Positions 12,801-23,235 of a stretch of 64,000 bases of DNA are shown in pieces (the stretch's first letter is position 1; every line of letters starts with the position of its first letter). Location of the stretch: NCBI GenBank assembly GCA_021292105.1, contig CM037866.1, positions 722,756 through 786,755 of the forward strand, read 5' to 3'. Origin of the DNA: Anadara kagoshimensis (Eukaryota > Mollusca > Bivalvia > Arcoida > Arcidae). Both the position numbers and the translations under genes were made by a program. The notes below the pieces were generated by a model, which did not search any database, had not been told where the DNA came from, and saw only the letters and a program-made list of their open reading frames with translations.

Positions 12801-15800
12801 CTGTATTTCATAAGTGTTGGAAGAGTAGGCAAACTTCTGATCTAGTCCATATTGTGTCCTCCTGTATTTCATAAGTGTTGGAGAAGTCGGCAAACTTATG
12901 ATCTAGTCCATATTGTGTCCTCCTGTATTTCATTAGTGTTTGGGGAGTAGGCAAACTAATGATCTAGTCCATATTGTGTCCTCCTGTATTTCATAAGTGT
13001 TGGAGAAGTCGGCAAACTTATGATCTAGTCCATATTGTGTCCTCCTGTATTTCATTAGTGTTTGGGGAGTAGGCAAACTAATGATCTAGTCCATATTGTG
13101 TCCTCCTGTATTTCATAAGTGTTGGAGAAGTCGGCAAACTTATGATCTAGTCCATATTGTGTCCTCCTGTATTTCATTAGTGTTTGGGGAGTAGGCAAAC
13201 TAATGATCTAGTCCATATTGTGTCCTCCTGTATTTCATAAGTGTTGGAGGAGTAGGCAAACTTCTGATCTAGTCCATATTGTGTCCTCCTGTATTTCATA
13301 AGTGTTGGAGAAGTCGGCAAACTTATGATCTAGTCCATATTGTGTCCTCCTGTATTTCATTAGTGTTTGGGGAGTAGGCAAACTAATGATCTAGTCCATA
13401 TCGTGTCCTCCTATATTTCATAAGTGTTGGAGGAGTAGGCAAACTAATGATCTAGTTCATATTGTGTCCTCTTGTATTTCATAAGAGTTGGAGGAGTAGG
13501 CAAACTAATGATCTAGTCCATATTGTGTCCTCCTGTATTTCATAAGTGTTGGAGAAGTAGGCAAACTGATGATCTAGTCCATATTGTGTCCTCCTGTATT
13601 TCATAAGTGTTTGAAGAGTAGGCAAACTTATGATCTAGTCCATATTGTGTCCTCCTGTATTTCATAAGTGTTGGAGAAGTAGGCAAACTTATGAGCTAGT
13701 CCATATTGTGTCCTCCTGTATTTCATAAGTGTTGGAGAAGTAGGCAAACTAATGGCCTAGTCCATATTGTGTCCTCCTGTATTTCGTAAGTGTTGGAGAA
13801 GTAGGCAAACTAATGATCTAGTCCATATTGTGTCCTCCTGTATTTCATAAGTGTTGGAGGAGTAGGCAAATTAATGATCTAGTCCATATTGTGTCCTCCT
13901 GTATTTCATAAGTGTTGGAGGAGTAGGCAAACTAATGATTTAGTCCACATTGTGTTCTCCTGTATTTCATAAGTGTTGGAGAAGTAGGCAAACTTATGAT
14001 CTAGTCCATATTGTGTCCTCCTGTATTTCATAAGTGTTGGAGGAGTAGGCAAACTAATGATCTAGTCCATATTGTGTCTCCTGTATTTCAAAAGTGTTGG
14101 AGGAGTAGGCAAACTAATGATCTAGTCCATATTGTGTCCTCCTGTATTTCATAAGTGTTGGAGGAGTAGGCAAACTAATGATGTAGTCCATATTGTGTCC
14201 TCCTGTATTTCATAAGTGTTGGAGAAGTAGGCAAACTAATGATCTAGTCCATATTGTGTCCTCCTGTATTTCATAAGTGTTGGAGGAATAGGCAAACTAA
14301 TGATCTAGTTCATATTGTGTCTCCTGTATTTCATAAGTGTTGGAGGAGTAGGCAAACTAATGATCTAGTCCATATTGTGTCCTCCTGTATTTCATAAGTG
14401 TTGGAGAAGTAGGCAAACTAATGATCTAGTCCATATTGTGTCCTCCTGTATTTCATAGTGTTTGGGGAGTAGGCAAACTAATGATCTAGTCCATATTGTG
14501 TCCTCCTGTATTTCATAAGTGTTGGAGGAGTAGGCAAACTAATGATCTAGTTCATATTGTGTCCTCTTGTATTTCATAAGAGTTGGAAGAGTAGGCAAAC
14601 GAATGATCTAGTCCATATTGTGTCCTCCTGTATTTCATAAGTGTTGGAGAAGTAGGCAAACTAATGATCTAGTCCATATTGTGTCCTCCTGTATTTCATA
14701 AGTGTTGGAAGAGTAGGCAAACTTATGATCTAGTCCATATTGTGTCCTCCTGTATTTTATAAGTGTTGGAGAAGTAGGCAAACTTATGATCTAGTCCATA
14801 TTGTGTCCTCCTGTATTTCATTAGTGTTTGGGGAGTAGGCAAACTAATGATCTAGTCCATATTGTGTCCTCCTGTATTTCATAAGTGTTGGAGGAGTAGG
14901 CAAACTAATGATCTAGTTCATATAGTGTCCTCTTGTATTTCATAAGAGTTGGAGGAGTAGGCAAACTAATGATCTAGTCCATATTGTGTCCTCCTGTATT
15001 TCATAAGTGTTGGAGGAGTAGGCAAACTAATGATCTAGTTCATATTGTGTCCTCTTGTATTTCATAAGAGTTGGAGGAGTAGGCAAACTAATGATCTAGT
15101 CCATATTGTGTCCTCCTGTATTTCATAAGTGTTTGAAGAGTAGGCAAACTTATGATCTAGTCCATATTGTGTCCTCCTGTATTTCATAAGTGTTGGAGAA
15201 GTAGGCAAACTTATGATCTAGTCCATATTGTGTCCTCCTGTATTTCATAAGTGTTGGAGAAGTAGGCAAACTAATGGTCTAGTCCATATTGTGTCCTCCT
15301 GTATTTCGTAAGTGTTGGAGAAGTAGGCAAACTAATGATCTAGTCCATATTGTGTCCTCCTGTATTTCATAAGTGTTGGAGGAGTAGGCAAACTAATGAT
15401 CTAGTCCATATTGTGTCCTCCTGTATTTCATAAGTGTTGGAGGAGTAGGCAAACTAATGATTTAGTCCACATTGTGTCCTCCTGTATTTCATAAGTGTTG
15501 GAGAAGTAGGCAAACTTATGATCTAGTCCATATTGTGTCCTCCTGTATTTCATAAGTGTTGGAGGAGTAGGCAAACTAATGATCTAGTCCATATTGTGTC
15601 TCCTGTATTTCATAAGTGTTGGAGGAGTAGGCAAACTAATGATCTAGTCCATATTGTGTCCTCCTGTATTTCATAAGTGTTGGAGGAGTAGGCAAACTAA
15701 TGATCTAGTCCATATTGTGTCCTCCTGTATTTCATAAGTGTTGGAGAAGTAGGCAAACTAATGATCTAGTCCATATTGTGTCCTCCTGTATTTCATAAGT

Positions 15801-18800
15801 GTTGGAGGAATAGGCAAACTAATGATCTAGTTCATATTGTGTCTCCTGTATTTCATAAGTGTTGGAGGAGTAGGCAAACTAATGATCTAGTCCATATTAT
15901 GTCCTCCTGTATTTCATAAGTGTTGGAGAAGTAGGCAAAGAATGATCTAGTCCATATTGTGTCCTCCTGTATTTCATAGTGTTGGAGGAATAGGCAAACT
16001 AATGATCTAGTCCATATTGTGTCTCCTGTATTTCATAAGTGTTGGAGGAGTAGGCCAGTCAAGAAAAATGGAATACAACTGTTTAGAAATAAAACAACCT
16101 GATAATCCCCTGACCTGTCTTTAATCTACGAAATCCACTGACATAGTTTAAGATTTTCTGACAATTCATCGACCTTGTAAAAATAAAAATTGCCTGACTT
16201 ATTTCTGACGGTGGAAACCATATTTTATTAAAACATGCAAATGTTTGCACAATAGAAAATACTCAACACATTGTTTTTGTTTGCACAATCTTGAAAACAT
16301 GTTTTAAAATGATTATTTTTCAGACTGAATTTCTTGATATTTTAGGCAGAACCTTTTACTGAATATCAATCGCAAATATACTGACAAATGACAACAGCCA
16401 AAGTTACTCTAAACAATAAAGTTAAACATAAAAACTTCCACCAGAAAAGTGACACCACTGCCTCTCTTTTAATATCAGTCATCCTAATATTGATTTGTGT
16501 TTTCTTCGTAGTTTTTTTAGCTGCTCTATTAATATTGTTTTGTGTTCGTGGTTATGTTGACTATGCGTTGTTCTTTTAAAATTCACAATGGAAAATCGGT
16601 GATGAGTTTCTTATAAAAAACAAACATTAATCCAGGCCCGAATCACAACGAAAAAAAAAATTAAAACTTTGAAACTGACAAGTTAGGTCAAACACGTGAG
16701 TTTCCACCAGGGAAGTGAGGTCGGGTGCTCCGGAAGAATAAACCACCTCCTGTTTAGTTAGCTACAACTGCAACGCCTGTATCAAAGTTGAGTGAAAAGA
16801 ACATGGGACTATGGGGCATCAAATATACCCAGGGCAATCCTGGACACCGAGAAATCAAACCTTACCTAAATTTGCTTGAAGGTAAAATATATCGTTATTA
16901 TTAATTTGTGTTACAGTGGTTCCATATTGTGTCGTGAATCCTGTACATTGTCGATCGATAACAGCAAAAAGAAAAGCCGAGCAATCATCCCTGGTCAAGC
17001 AGACAGCAGCACACATTGGTAAACTTATATCAATATCTGTAAATGATTTTGTTAAGTTAGTAGACGATATTTCTAGACTTTTCCATTCTATGTCTTTTGT
17101 ATTACTACCTGCAACGAAAAACAAAATAAAGTTATAAATTTTAAGAAAATGTGTATCTAATTAGCCATGGTAAATTATAACACAAAGTAGTCTTCAACAC
17201 GTAAGTTTAACCAAATTTGCCAGCTTCAAAGTTTGTTTCACTTTGCTTTAAGATTTTGGTTAGTACATGGATAGGTGTGTTTGTTTTACTTTGCTTTAAG
17301 ATTTTGGTTGGGACATGGATAAGTGTGTTTGTGTCACTTTGCTTTAAGATTTTGGTTAGTACATGGATAAGTGTGTTTGTTTTACTTTGCTTTAAGATTT
17401 TGGTTGGGACATGGATAAGTGTGTTTGTTTTACTTTGCTTTAAGATTTTGGTTAGGACATGGATAAGTGTGTTTGTTTTACTTTGCTTTAAGATTTTGTT
17501 TAGGACATGGATACGTGTGTTTGTTTCACTTTGCTTTAAGATTTTGGTTAGGACATGGATAAGTGTGTGTGTTTTTGCTTTAAGATTTTGGTTAAGACAT
17601 GGATAAGTGTGATTGTTTCACTTTGCTTTGGGATTTTGGTGAGGACATGGATAAGTGTGTTTGTTTTCATACATTATACAACCAATACGATAAGATAATG
17701 CCACAAGGTCTGAAATATTTTACCTCGAATAAATCGGAAGTAAAATGTTAACGATTTACAAATAATCATTATCAATCGCGAATTATACGTGGCCTACAGC
17801 TTGCAGTAAATATGCAAACGTGGTGGTCCAAATAAAAACTAAAAAAAATATACATTAGAGGGATAAGGTCAATTTCATAAAGAACTAAATCAGCAGTTAT
17901 ACTAACTCACAAATATGGTTTCTGCAATTAAATTTTTAAGAACTTGTATTAATGTATCAAAACATTGTAACTATACTTTGATATATGAAAAATATGTTAT
18001 AGGGGTATTGCAAGCCTAGGCTTATCAAGGCCCTAAAAAGTTTTTGGGCCGTCATCACAGAATTGTTGATAAGTTTAACGTCTCTGTGTCCATGATTGTC
18101 CTGGATATATTTGACGTCCCATAGTTCCATATTCCTTTCACATAATTTTGATTACACATGTGGCGGGTGTAGCTAGCTAAACAGGAGGTGGTTACCCTTC
18201 CGGAGCACCCGGCCTAACTTCTCTGATGAAAGTTCACGTGTCTAACATAATTTATCAATTCCAATTTTTTACTTTGCTTCTGGATTGTGATTCGGACATG
18301 GATTAGTATGTTTGTGTTTGATTATGCATTTGATTAAATATATTTTGATCCTTTAGATATATTTATGAACCCCTTCCATACATGTTGGTTTCATAATTTT
18401 GGTCTGAGCAGTACTGATGAGGAATGTTATTCCAGGAATACTATATAATCGATCTTTATTTTTTTCATTTTCTACTTATATAACGAAGCAATTTTCTTTC
18501 AAATTTAAAAAATAGTATTTAACATTGCTGTAACCGACAGGAATGTTTGCTTTTTTAAGTTAATGGATTTTATATTTGCCCCTCGTATACAATTACTTGT
18601 TTATGTCACTCGATTTTAACAGGGTATGGTCCCTGTTCTTACATGTAAAAATATATCTATATATAGTAAACAGGTACGCAAATGGGATGAAGGATTCAAA
18701 TTTCATTTACGAATTCATAAATATCCCTCTTTCTCTCATTTGCATAGAGGTTCTGACAGAGTGTAAGGTATAACTAACTGAAAAAGGCATTTTTGTCTCT

Positions 18801-21749
18801 CTATAAACAACATATTTGGACTACTTGTAAAACAAATTAAAATATCAACACATAAAAATCAAATTCATTTCACTTTTCTTGATAATTAAACCAATCAAAA
18901 AAAAAAAAAACATACTAACCCATGTCCGAATTACAATCTAGAAGCTAAGTATACACTTTAGAGCTAGCACGTAAGGTTAGACGCCGTGACCTTCGAACAG
19001 AAAAGTGAGGACAGGTGCTCCGGAAGCGTAACCGCCTCCTGTTTAGCTACCTACACCCGTCATGTGTGTACTGAAAATTGTGTGAAAGGAACATGAAACT
19101 ATGGGACACAGAGACATGAAACTTATCAATAATACTGAGGAAAAATGCATCGAATAGATAATAATCCCGGAAAAATAGTGGTGCTTTAAAATTAACACTG
19201 GTTTAAAAAAGTCCTTATGACAGCCTTAAGTAGATGTAAAGGTTTCTCCTCTGAATATTTAACCATTAAACTGTCTAGAAATGGCGTTTATAGTGCTATA
19301 ACTTCTATTGCATTGCAAAGCAAACTGAATAACGCGCGCTAGCGCGGTATGACTAGTTTGCTTTGCACGGCAATGGAAGTTATAGCACTATAAAAATTCA
19401 TTTCAAACAACATAAATGTAAATATTTTCTGATAACACGACAAAGTCTTAAGATCTGATACTTTTAATAACTTATCATGAGACTAACAAAACAACCAGAA
19501 TCCCTGTTCAGCACTAGATATATGTATCTTGGCTTACCGTTTTTGTAAATGACTATTGAATAATTTGTTTAAGACGTTCTTTCAAATTAGAATAAGGGAT
19601 GGTGGTGTAGAAGGTAGAAAAATCAAATGTTTTTATACTTTTATACGAGATAAAGTTAGAAGCAAGATGTTCAAGTAATGTTTAAGAATCCACATTTGTT
19701 GGATGCCAGATGTAGAGTAAACTTTTTCTGAATAAGACTTAAGATCATCTTCGACCATTGTCAAAAGTTACCGATATTGATTTAGTAGTACATTGAAAAG
19801 AACCTGTTCTATATCTTTCCTTGTGTGGATTTTTGTGGTGTTTAGGAATCCAATACAAGAAGGTCAAGTTCTTCCTCTTTTGTTGGAAAGAACCTCATCT
19901 TTGGTAAAACTAGTTCTTGTGTATGTAGGGTTATACTATTTTAAATAAACTCCTTAAAAAGAAATTCTAGATAAAATATCTTACTAACGAGAATAATATT
20001 TTTGTGCATGTCTGTTAGAATTGCCGAAATTTCTGGATCTCTGGAGACTGACGACGGTTCAGTCTCTTTATATTCGTTTTACCAAAATATCTCACATACT
20101 TTTTCCAGTCGGATAAGGTGTCAAGCTCTTCAACAGAATCGATGACTGATATTCTGTCCCCAAGTAAAAGGTTGAGCTTCTCTATGTAGGACCCTTTGAA
20201 TGTTAACATCTTAATTTAGTATTCTCAAATATTGTGACACCGCGTTATTTGACGTACAGCTGGTCTATAAATATAGGGAGAAGACGAGCAAGAACAGGTA
20301 GGTGAATTAAAATTATGAAAGTTCAAACACTGCAATGATTGTTTAGAATTTAATATTTTGAATGCAATGGGTTTATTTTAAGAGCATGAAACTAGACGGG
20401 GCGAATTAATTTTGAAATAAGCAGGAACTTTAAATTTTATTTGTTTATTTTGAGGAATATTGGAAATATGTATAGCATCTATGCCTTTATTAGCATAGTG
20501 TTATTTAAGATAATGGCGTTGACCATCGTTCTGAATACCGTTTTACCGTGCAGGTTTAAATAATCTGTTTAAAGCAATATCAATGATGATAGCATTAAGT
20601 TTATATTCTGGTGTATTAGATTCTGTATCAGTTTTAGATATACATGTTTCTTGTAACGGTCTAAGACGGGATAGTGGTATAGAGTAGAGTTTAGTTCGGA
20701 TATGGTGTAATTAGAGAGGTTTCTGTAGGAATAGTAAAAAATTAGAAAAAATAACATCATGGATAAAACTAATAAAACAAACTCGAAATCACAATCTGAA
20801 GGCAAAGTAAGAATCTTGAGAAACTAGAAAAATAATATGAATCATGTAAACGTAATACGTTTTGGAGCTTGATACCTCATCAAAATGAAAAAGGCAGTTA
20901 GGTTATTTAGCAAAAAAAATCATTATCAGTTTGATAAATACAATTTTTACAGTCGTCAAAGACCACCTTCTGTCCTTCATAGATAAAGCATATTCTACAG
21001 GTAACATCAATCAAGTTTAAACAAATTGTAAAGAATTAACCAAACATTCTGTCTTAAATCCCTTTTTCTTATGTAAAAGCCGTATCTCTATTTTTGATTT
21101 TTTTTCTTCATATTGCACCTTTTACCCTTAATAAAATCAAAGCATTACACACGTGGCGGGTGTAGCTAGCTAAACAGAGGATGCTCCACCTTCCGGAGCA
21201 CTCGGCCTCACTTCCCTGGTGGAAGTTCATGTGTATAGCCTAACTTGTCAGTTCCAAAGTTTTTACTTTGCTTCTGGATTGTGATTCGGATATCGAATAG
21301 TATCTTTGTTTTTGACCATTTGACATTATTTCATAAAAAGGTAAGTCAAAATATTAATATATAGTGCTGAATAGTTATTTTGTCAAGCAGCATACAGACT
21401 ACAAACTACAAACAGATCTGGTGACACTACGTATTCAAATTAATTTGCCAATTTTAAAATGCTTACTATAATGTTGTATGGATTGTAATTTGAACATGAA
21501 CAGATATAATTGCTTTTAAAATATCTAAGTTATTTTTGTACAGTGATATGTGTTAGCTAAACGGGAGGGTCTTACCTTTCCGGGTCACCCGGCCTCACTT
21601 CTATGCTGCCGTATATGTAATTGCCTCGTGTAAAATATTCTACCACAAAAATGTAATAATGTTTTCAAAATAAAAACAGATAAAAATGGCTTACCTTGTA
21701 TAGGAAGTACAAATACAAGAGTGAAGACAAACATCACCTTAATTTCCAT
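6171..21749 (-). CDS. Secreted PAN/apple plus CCP (sushi) modular protein, 3' partial
   Basis: Six exons on the minus strand join without a frame break: signal peptide (21,749-21,695), PAN/apple-like (17,108-16,866), and CCP exons at 10,449-10,276, 8,366-8,193, 7,838-7,665 and 6,344-6,171. Every visible junction is phase 1 with GT-AG borders, the arrangement typical of exon-shuffled extracellular modules. The result is an 18-residue leader, an ~81-residue PAN-like module and four CCP modules of 58 residues, each with four cysteines. CCP modules generally mediate protein binding in complement factors, lectin-type receptors and adhesion proteins, so an extracellular recognition role is likely but unproven. 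The end is missing because the last exon stops in phase 1 with an open frame. I know no ortholog to name. Confidence 0.85.
6491..7398. repeat. 16-bp minisatellite, often paired as 32 bp
   Basis: Alternating 16-bp units (CACCTTTACTGTATCT and CACCTTTATTGTATCT) with CCCTTAT and TCATCTT variants run for ~57 copies in an intron of the CCP gene. All three forward frames are open here because the unit lacks stops; the predicted LYCISPLLYLTF-type peptides are not proteins. The right edge meets CTCATAGCTCCATGTTG, the start of a degraded retroelement tail. Confidence 0.95.
7395..7640 (+). mobile_element. Degraded retroelement 3' tail
   Basis: Segments match the tail in order: CTCATAGCTCCATGTT, GGTGTAGCTTGCTAGG, TTTTTACTTAGCTTTTGGGA, and GTACATGGAATAGTATGTTT. 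It lies within a CCP-gene intron in antisense orientation to that gene. Confidence 0.7.
7665..7838 (-). CDS. CCP/sushi exon 3
   Basis: 174 nt, phase 1 to 1, donor GTAAGG. Starts DCGAPPTVTNAAVGAG and carries YTC, AVCGAD, W and MLC. It differs at only 5 of 174 positions from the exon at 8,193-8,366, so the two arose by a recent tandem duplication. Confidence 0.93.
7841..8192 (-). other. CCP-gene intron, duplicated flank
   Basis: The first ~60 bp repeat the flank of the exon at 6,171-6,344. The last ~25 bp before the next exon repeat the flank at 7,640-7,664. The middle holds nothing recognised. Confidence 0.6.
8193..8366 (-). CDS. CCP/sushi exon 2
   Basis: 174 nt, phase 1 to 1, acceptor CTTGTAG and donor GTAAGG on the minus strand. 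Starts DCGVPPTVTNAAVGAG, with all four cysteines and the tryptophan. Near-identical twin of the exon at 7,665-7,838. Confidence 0.93.
8370..9040. other. CCP-gene intron, nothing recognised
   Basis: No exon, array or mobile-element match that I can support. Confidence 0.4.
9050..9223. repeat. 20-bp minisatellite, about 9 copies
   Basis: Units of about 20 bp share GTAGATCTCGCAAACAC, with AAATAGATC and GTAAATC variants. Confidence 0.9.
9224..9736. other. CCP-gene intron, nothing recognised
   Basis: Unique-looking AT-rich DNA without a supportable exon. Confidence 0.35.
9737..9804. repeat. (CT)n microsatellite
   Basis: A CT tract with a CCT/CCCT-interrupted left end inside an intron of the CCP gene. 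Confidence 0.97.
9805..10275. other. CCP-gene intron, nothing recognised
   Basis: No feature beyond a T-run near 10,095-10,125. Confidence 0.35.
10276..10449 (-). CDS. CCP/sushi exon 1 (most divergent)
   Basis: 174 nt, phase 1 to 1, acceptor CTTACAG and donor GTATAT. The module reads DCGVPPTITNAIVEPGG at its start and has RYTC, ALCGAD, W and MIC. It is clearly homologous to the other three but older, with several replacements and no shared intron flank. The ancestral exon probably duplicated to give the three to its left. Confidence 0.92.
10450..10880. other. CCP-gene intron, nothing recognised
   Basis: AT-rich DNA between the first CCP exon and the 61-bp satellite. Confidence 0.35.
10882..16055. 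repeat. 61-bp satellite array, about 85 copies, higher-order structure
   Basis: The monomer is 61 bp and contains CTAATGATCTAGTCCATATT, GTGTCCTCCTGTATTTCATA and GTGTTGGAGGAGTAGGC. Variants such as GAGAAGTCGG alternate with TTTGGGGAGTAGG to make a 122-bp dimer repeated at about 12,870-13,380. A longer higher-order copy is visible: the private variant TTTCGTAAG occurs near 13,782 and 15,304, and GATTTAGTCCACATT at 13,937 and 15,459, both 1,522 bp apart (25 monomers less a few deleted bases). The array lies in the intron between the PAN-like and first CCP exons. Confidence 0.97.
16060..16620. other. CCP-gene intron, nothing recognised
   Basis: A 63-codon frame at 16,388-16,579 has a hydrophobic centre but no family match and no splice context, so I do not call it. 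Confidence 0.35.
16622..16858 (-). mobile_element. Retroelement 3' tail ending beside a splice donor
   Basis: Reverse-complement tail: AAACTGACAAGTTAGGTC, CACGTGAGTTTCCACCAGGG, GTGCTCCGGAAGAATAAA, and the tail start near 16,800-16,850 (CAGGGCAATCCTGGACACCG). Its truncated end lies about 8 bp from the donor of the PAN exon at 16,866. Confidence 0.88.
16866..17108 (-). CDS. PAN/apple-like exon
   Basis: 243 nt, phase 1 to 1, acceptor GTTGCAG and donor GTAAGG on the minus strand. The protein has an IEW segment, then the cysteine run CAAVCLTRDDCSAFLF and a later RQC, four cysteines in all. C-x3-C-x5-C-SAF is typical of PAN/apple folds, which bind proteins or sugars in secreted and surface proteins. 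The module is short for a full apple domain, so this is a family-level call. It fits between the leader and the CCP exons by phase. Confidence 0.72.
17195..17680 (+). repeat. 48-bp minisatellite grown inside a retroelement tail
   Basis: About nine 48-bp units run from 17,226 to 17,665, each with ACTTTGCTTTAAGATTTTGG and GACATGGATAAGTGTG. This is the last 48 bp of the retroelement tail (ACTTTGCTTCTGG to GGATTAGTATGTTTG in the copy at 33,380-33,430). The left flank (CAACACGTAAGTTTAACC, then CCAGCTTCAAAG) is the preceding part of the same tail, so the array expanded in place. Confidence 0.88.
17681..18000. other. Intron 1 of the CCP gene, nothing recognised
   Basis: AT-rich DNA between two retroelement pieces. 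Confidence 0.35.
18001..18335 (+). mobile_element. Retroelement copy, RT end plus complete 3' tail
   Basis: Starts inside the codons for the GYCKPRLIKALKKF region, continues through the RT end and includes the whole tail to GGATTAGTATGTTTGTG. 5' truncation of this kind is usual for target-primed retroelements. Confidence 0.9.
18336..18904. other. Intron 1 of the CCP gene, nothing recognised
   Basis: No supportable exon; AT-rich sequence with an A-run at its right edge next to a reversed retroelement tail. Confidence 0.35.
18905..19140 (-). mobile_element. Retroelement 3' tail, reversed
   Basis: Contains the complements of the tail landmarks: CATACTAACCCATGTCCG, GGTGCTCCGGAAGCGTAA, CCTGTTTAGCTACCTACA, and GTGTGAAAGGAACATG. 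Confidence 0.88.
19287..19394. mobile_element. 108-bp palindrome, MITE-like
   Basis: Arms of about 43 bp pair as an imperfect inverted repeat: TATAGTGCTATAACTTCTAT on the left, and GGAAGTTATAGCACTATA on the right. A GC-rich centre CGCGCGCTAGCGCGG lies between them. I see no clear target duplication. Confidence 0.75.
19490..20815 (-). mobile_element. Reversed, degenerate reverse-transcriptase body
   Basis: Translated on the minus strand in pieces, this matches the plus-strand copy at 50,340-51,300. Shared segments include EELDTLSDWKKYVR (50,390 copy: VELDTLSNWIKVVR), FTKDEVLSN and SEKVYSTSGI. Multiple stops and frameshifts make it non-functional. Confidence 0.82.
20816..21146. other. Intron 1 of the CCP gene, nothing recognised
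   Basis: A short A+T-rich stretch possibly includes further degraded RT (AAAGACCACCTTCTG), but I cannot align it securely. Confidence 0.3.
21147..21335 (+). mobile_element. Retroelement 3' tail
   Basis: Well-preserved tail: ACACGTGGCGGGTGTAGC, GGAGCACTCGGCCTCACTTC, TTTACTTTGCTTCTGGAT, and the terminal GTTTTTGA. Confidence 0.92.
21549..21606 (+). mobile_element. Retroelement tail fragment next to exon 1
   Basis: About 60 bp match the middle of the tail (GTTAGCTAAACGGGAGG, then CCCGGCCTCACTTC). It lies about 90 bp into intron 1 of the minus-strand CCP gene. Confidence 0.7.
21695..21749 (-). CDS. Signal-peptide exon of the CCP gene
   Basis: ATG at 21,749 opens MEIKVMFVFTLVFVLPIQ, a short n-region, hydrophobic core and a small-residue end, then a phase-1 donor GTAAGC. 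The phase matches the PAN exon. An in-frame ATG lies 20 codons upstream (21,809), but the shorter start gives the better leader. Confidence 0.75.
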
Positions 21750-22142
21750 TATAAAGTTAGATGTACAACTTTGAACAAAAATTACAACAGTAACATATTT
21801 GTGCTTCACACATATATTATATCTTTTAAAGCGACATTATTTTGTTAAATATAAATATTAAATACGTATAATCAATAGATCCTTTTGATTATTTTTGTTT
21901 ATTATCCACAAAGCAAAGTGATTTTCCAAAATTTGTGACATGGAAACTGGAATTTATTGATGTTAACAACTATATATATAAATAGTTAACAACATACGCT
22001 AAAAAGTATAGTTTGAGATAAAAATAAACAACATCACTTAACATGTGGCTATGTATGACTGAGGTATTGATTTCCCTAGATGTAAAGTAGTATCTTATCT
22101 GATATATAAAGGGTTGAAATAATATTCAAAGGACCAACTTGA
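21750..22142. promoter_or_regulatory. 5' flank of the CCP gene (likely promoter region)
   Basis: This AT-rich stretch lies upstream of the putative start on the minus strand. I see no certain TATA box or initiator, so the regulatory role is positional inference only. Confidence 0.25.
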
Positions 22143-22620
22143 GCGAAGTTTGTCGCCAAATCATTCAACTCAACATACAGATATATAGATGACGTTCTGT
22201 CTCTTAACAATCCTGAATTTGGAGACTATGTGGATGTCATCTATCCCAGTGAGATTGAAATGAAAAATACGACTGATTCCTCAAGTTCTGTTTAATATTT
22301 AGACTTATACCTGAATTTTGACACCTACGAAAGGCTACATTTGACTTCAATTTTTCTATTGTCAATTTCCCTATTTATGCAACAATAAACCTACTTCTCC
22401 TGCTTATGGTGTATCTGTTTCCCGAGTATTACGCTATGGTAGAGCTTTTTTCCACTACAGGTATTTTGTACAACGAAGCAAGCTGCTTGCAAATAAATTG
22501 TAGCTAGCTAAGCAGGAGGTAGTTACCCTTCCGGAGCACACGCCGCACTTCCCTGGTGGAAGTTTTTACTTTGCTTCTGGATTGTGATTCGGACATGGAT
22601 TAGTATTTTGTTTTTGATTT
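22143..22620 (+). mobile_element. Retroelement copy with internal deletions
   Basis: Begins in the RT at the codons for RYIDDVLSLNNPEFGDYV, runs to YLDLYLNFD, loses a few dozen bases after CTACATTTGA, continues to the CTTGCAAATAAATTG region and then jumps to the tail (GTAGCTAGCTAAGCAGGAGG). Stops break the frame. Confidence 0.88.
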
Positions 22621-22974
22621 AACAAAATTTAGCTCAGGATATATTTTGCATTAGGAACTATACCTTAATTTTTGAGAATTTTGATTTTGATCTTGCAGCA
22701 AATTGATCAATTGCTAGATGTGTTTTCAACCTCTTAAAGATTAGCCTTAATTGCATAACTATGTTCTTTCTATTTTTTCAAGATTTAGTATCACCTCGGA
22801 AATTTTTTCGTAGAATATTTGATGCAAAAATTCATCGTGCGACATTTTGCTATAAATATGTAACTACCAGTATATTTCTTTCGTGGGTATTAAATATGAA
22901 AGCAGATGGTTGGGATTCTTGTTAATAAATAATTTGTGTAAGATTTTAGGGAAAACATATGACAAATTAATAGT
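22621..22974. other. Intergenic, nothing recognised
   Basis: AT-rich, no supportable feature. Confidence 0.35.
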
Positions 22975-23235
22975 AAAAAACAAACATATCAACTCTATGA
23001 CCAGTGACATGATACCGTAAGAGTAATACCTGTTTAGCTAGCATCACCCACCACCTATGAATCAAATAAAATTTTAGATACCATGATATCATACTTATTT
23101 ACAATATTGTAATAACAGCCATAAGGCTTTCTGAGGGCTAGATAATCCCTCAATCAACAACTTATTTTTAAACAGCTTGCTCGCTGTTGTCCGTACTGGG
23201 AACAAAATCTACCATAGTGTATTGATTGAGTTTTC
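22975..23235 (-). mobile_element. Reversed retroelement, degraded tail and RT end
   Basis: The left part holds tail landmarks (AAACAAACATATCAAC, CCTGTTTAGCTAGCATCACC). The right part matches the RT end on the minus strand (CCATAAGGCTTTCTGAGG, ATCTACCATAGTGTATTGAT). Confidence 0.7.

Noticed and set aside
10882..16055. Evenly spaced repeats resembling a CRISPR array
   Set aside because: The copies are contiguous 61-bp monomers without unique spacers, and the DNA is animal nuclear.
16388..16579. Small membrane protein of 63 codons
   Set aside because: Hydrophobic stretch only; no homolog recognised, no splice support, inside an intron on the opposite strand.
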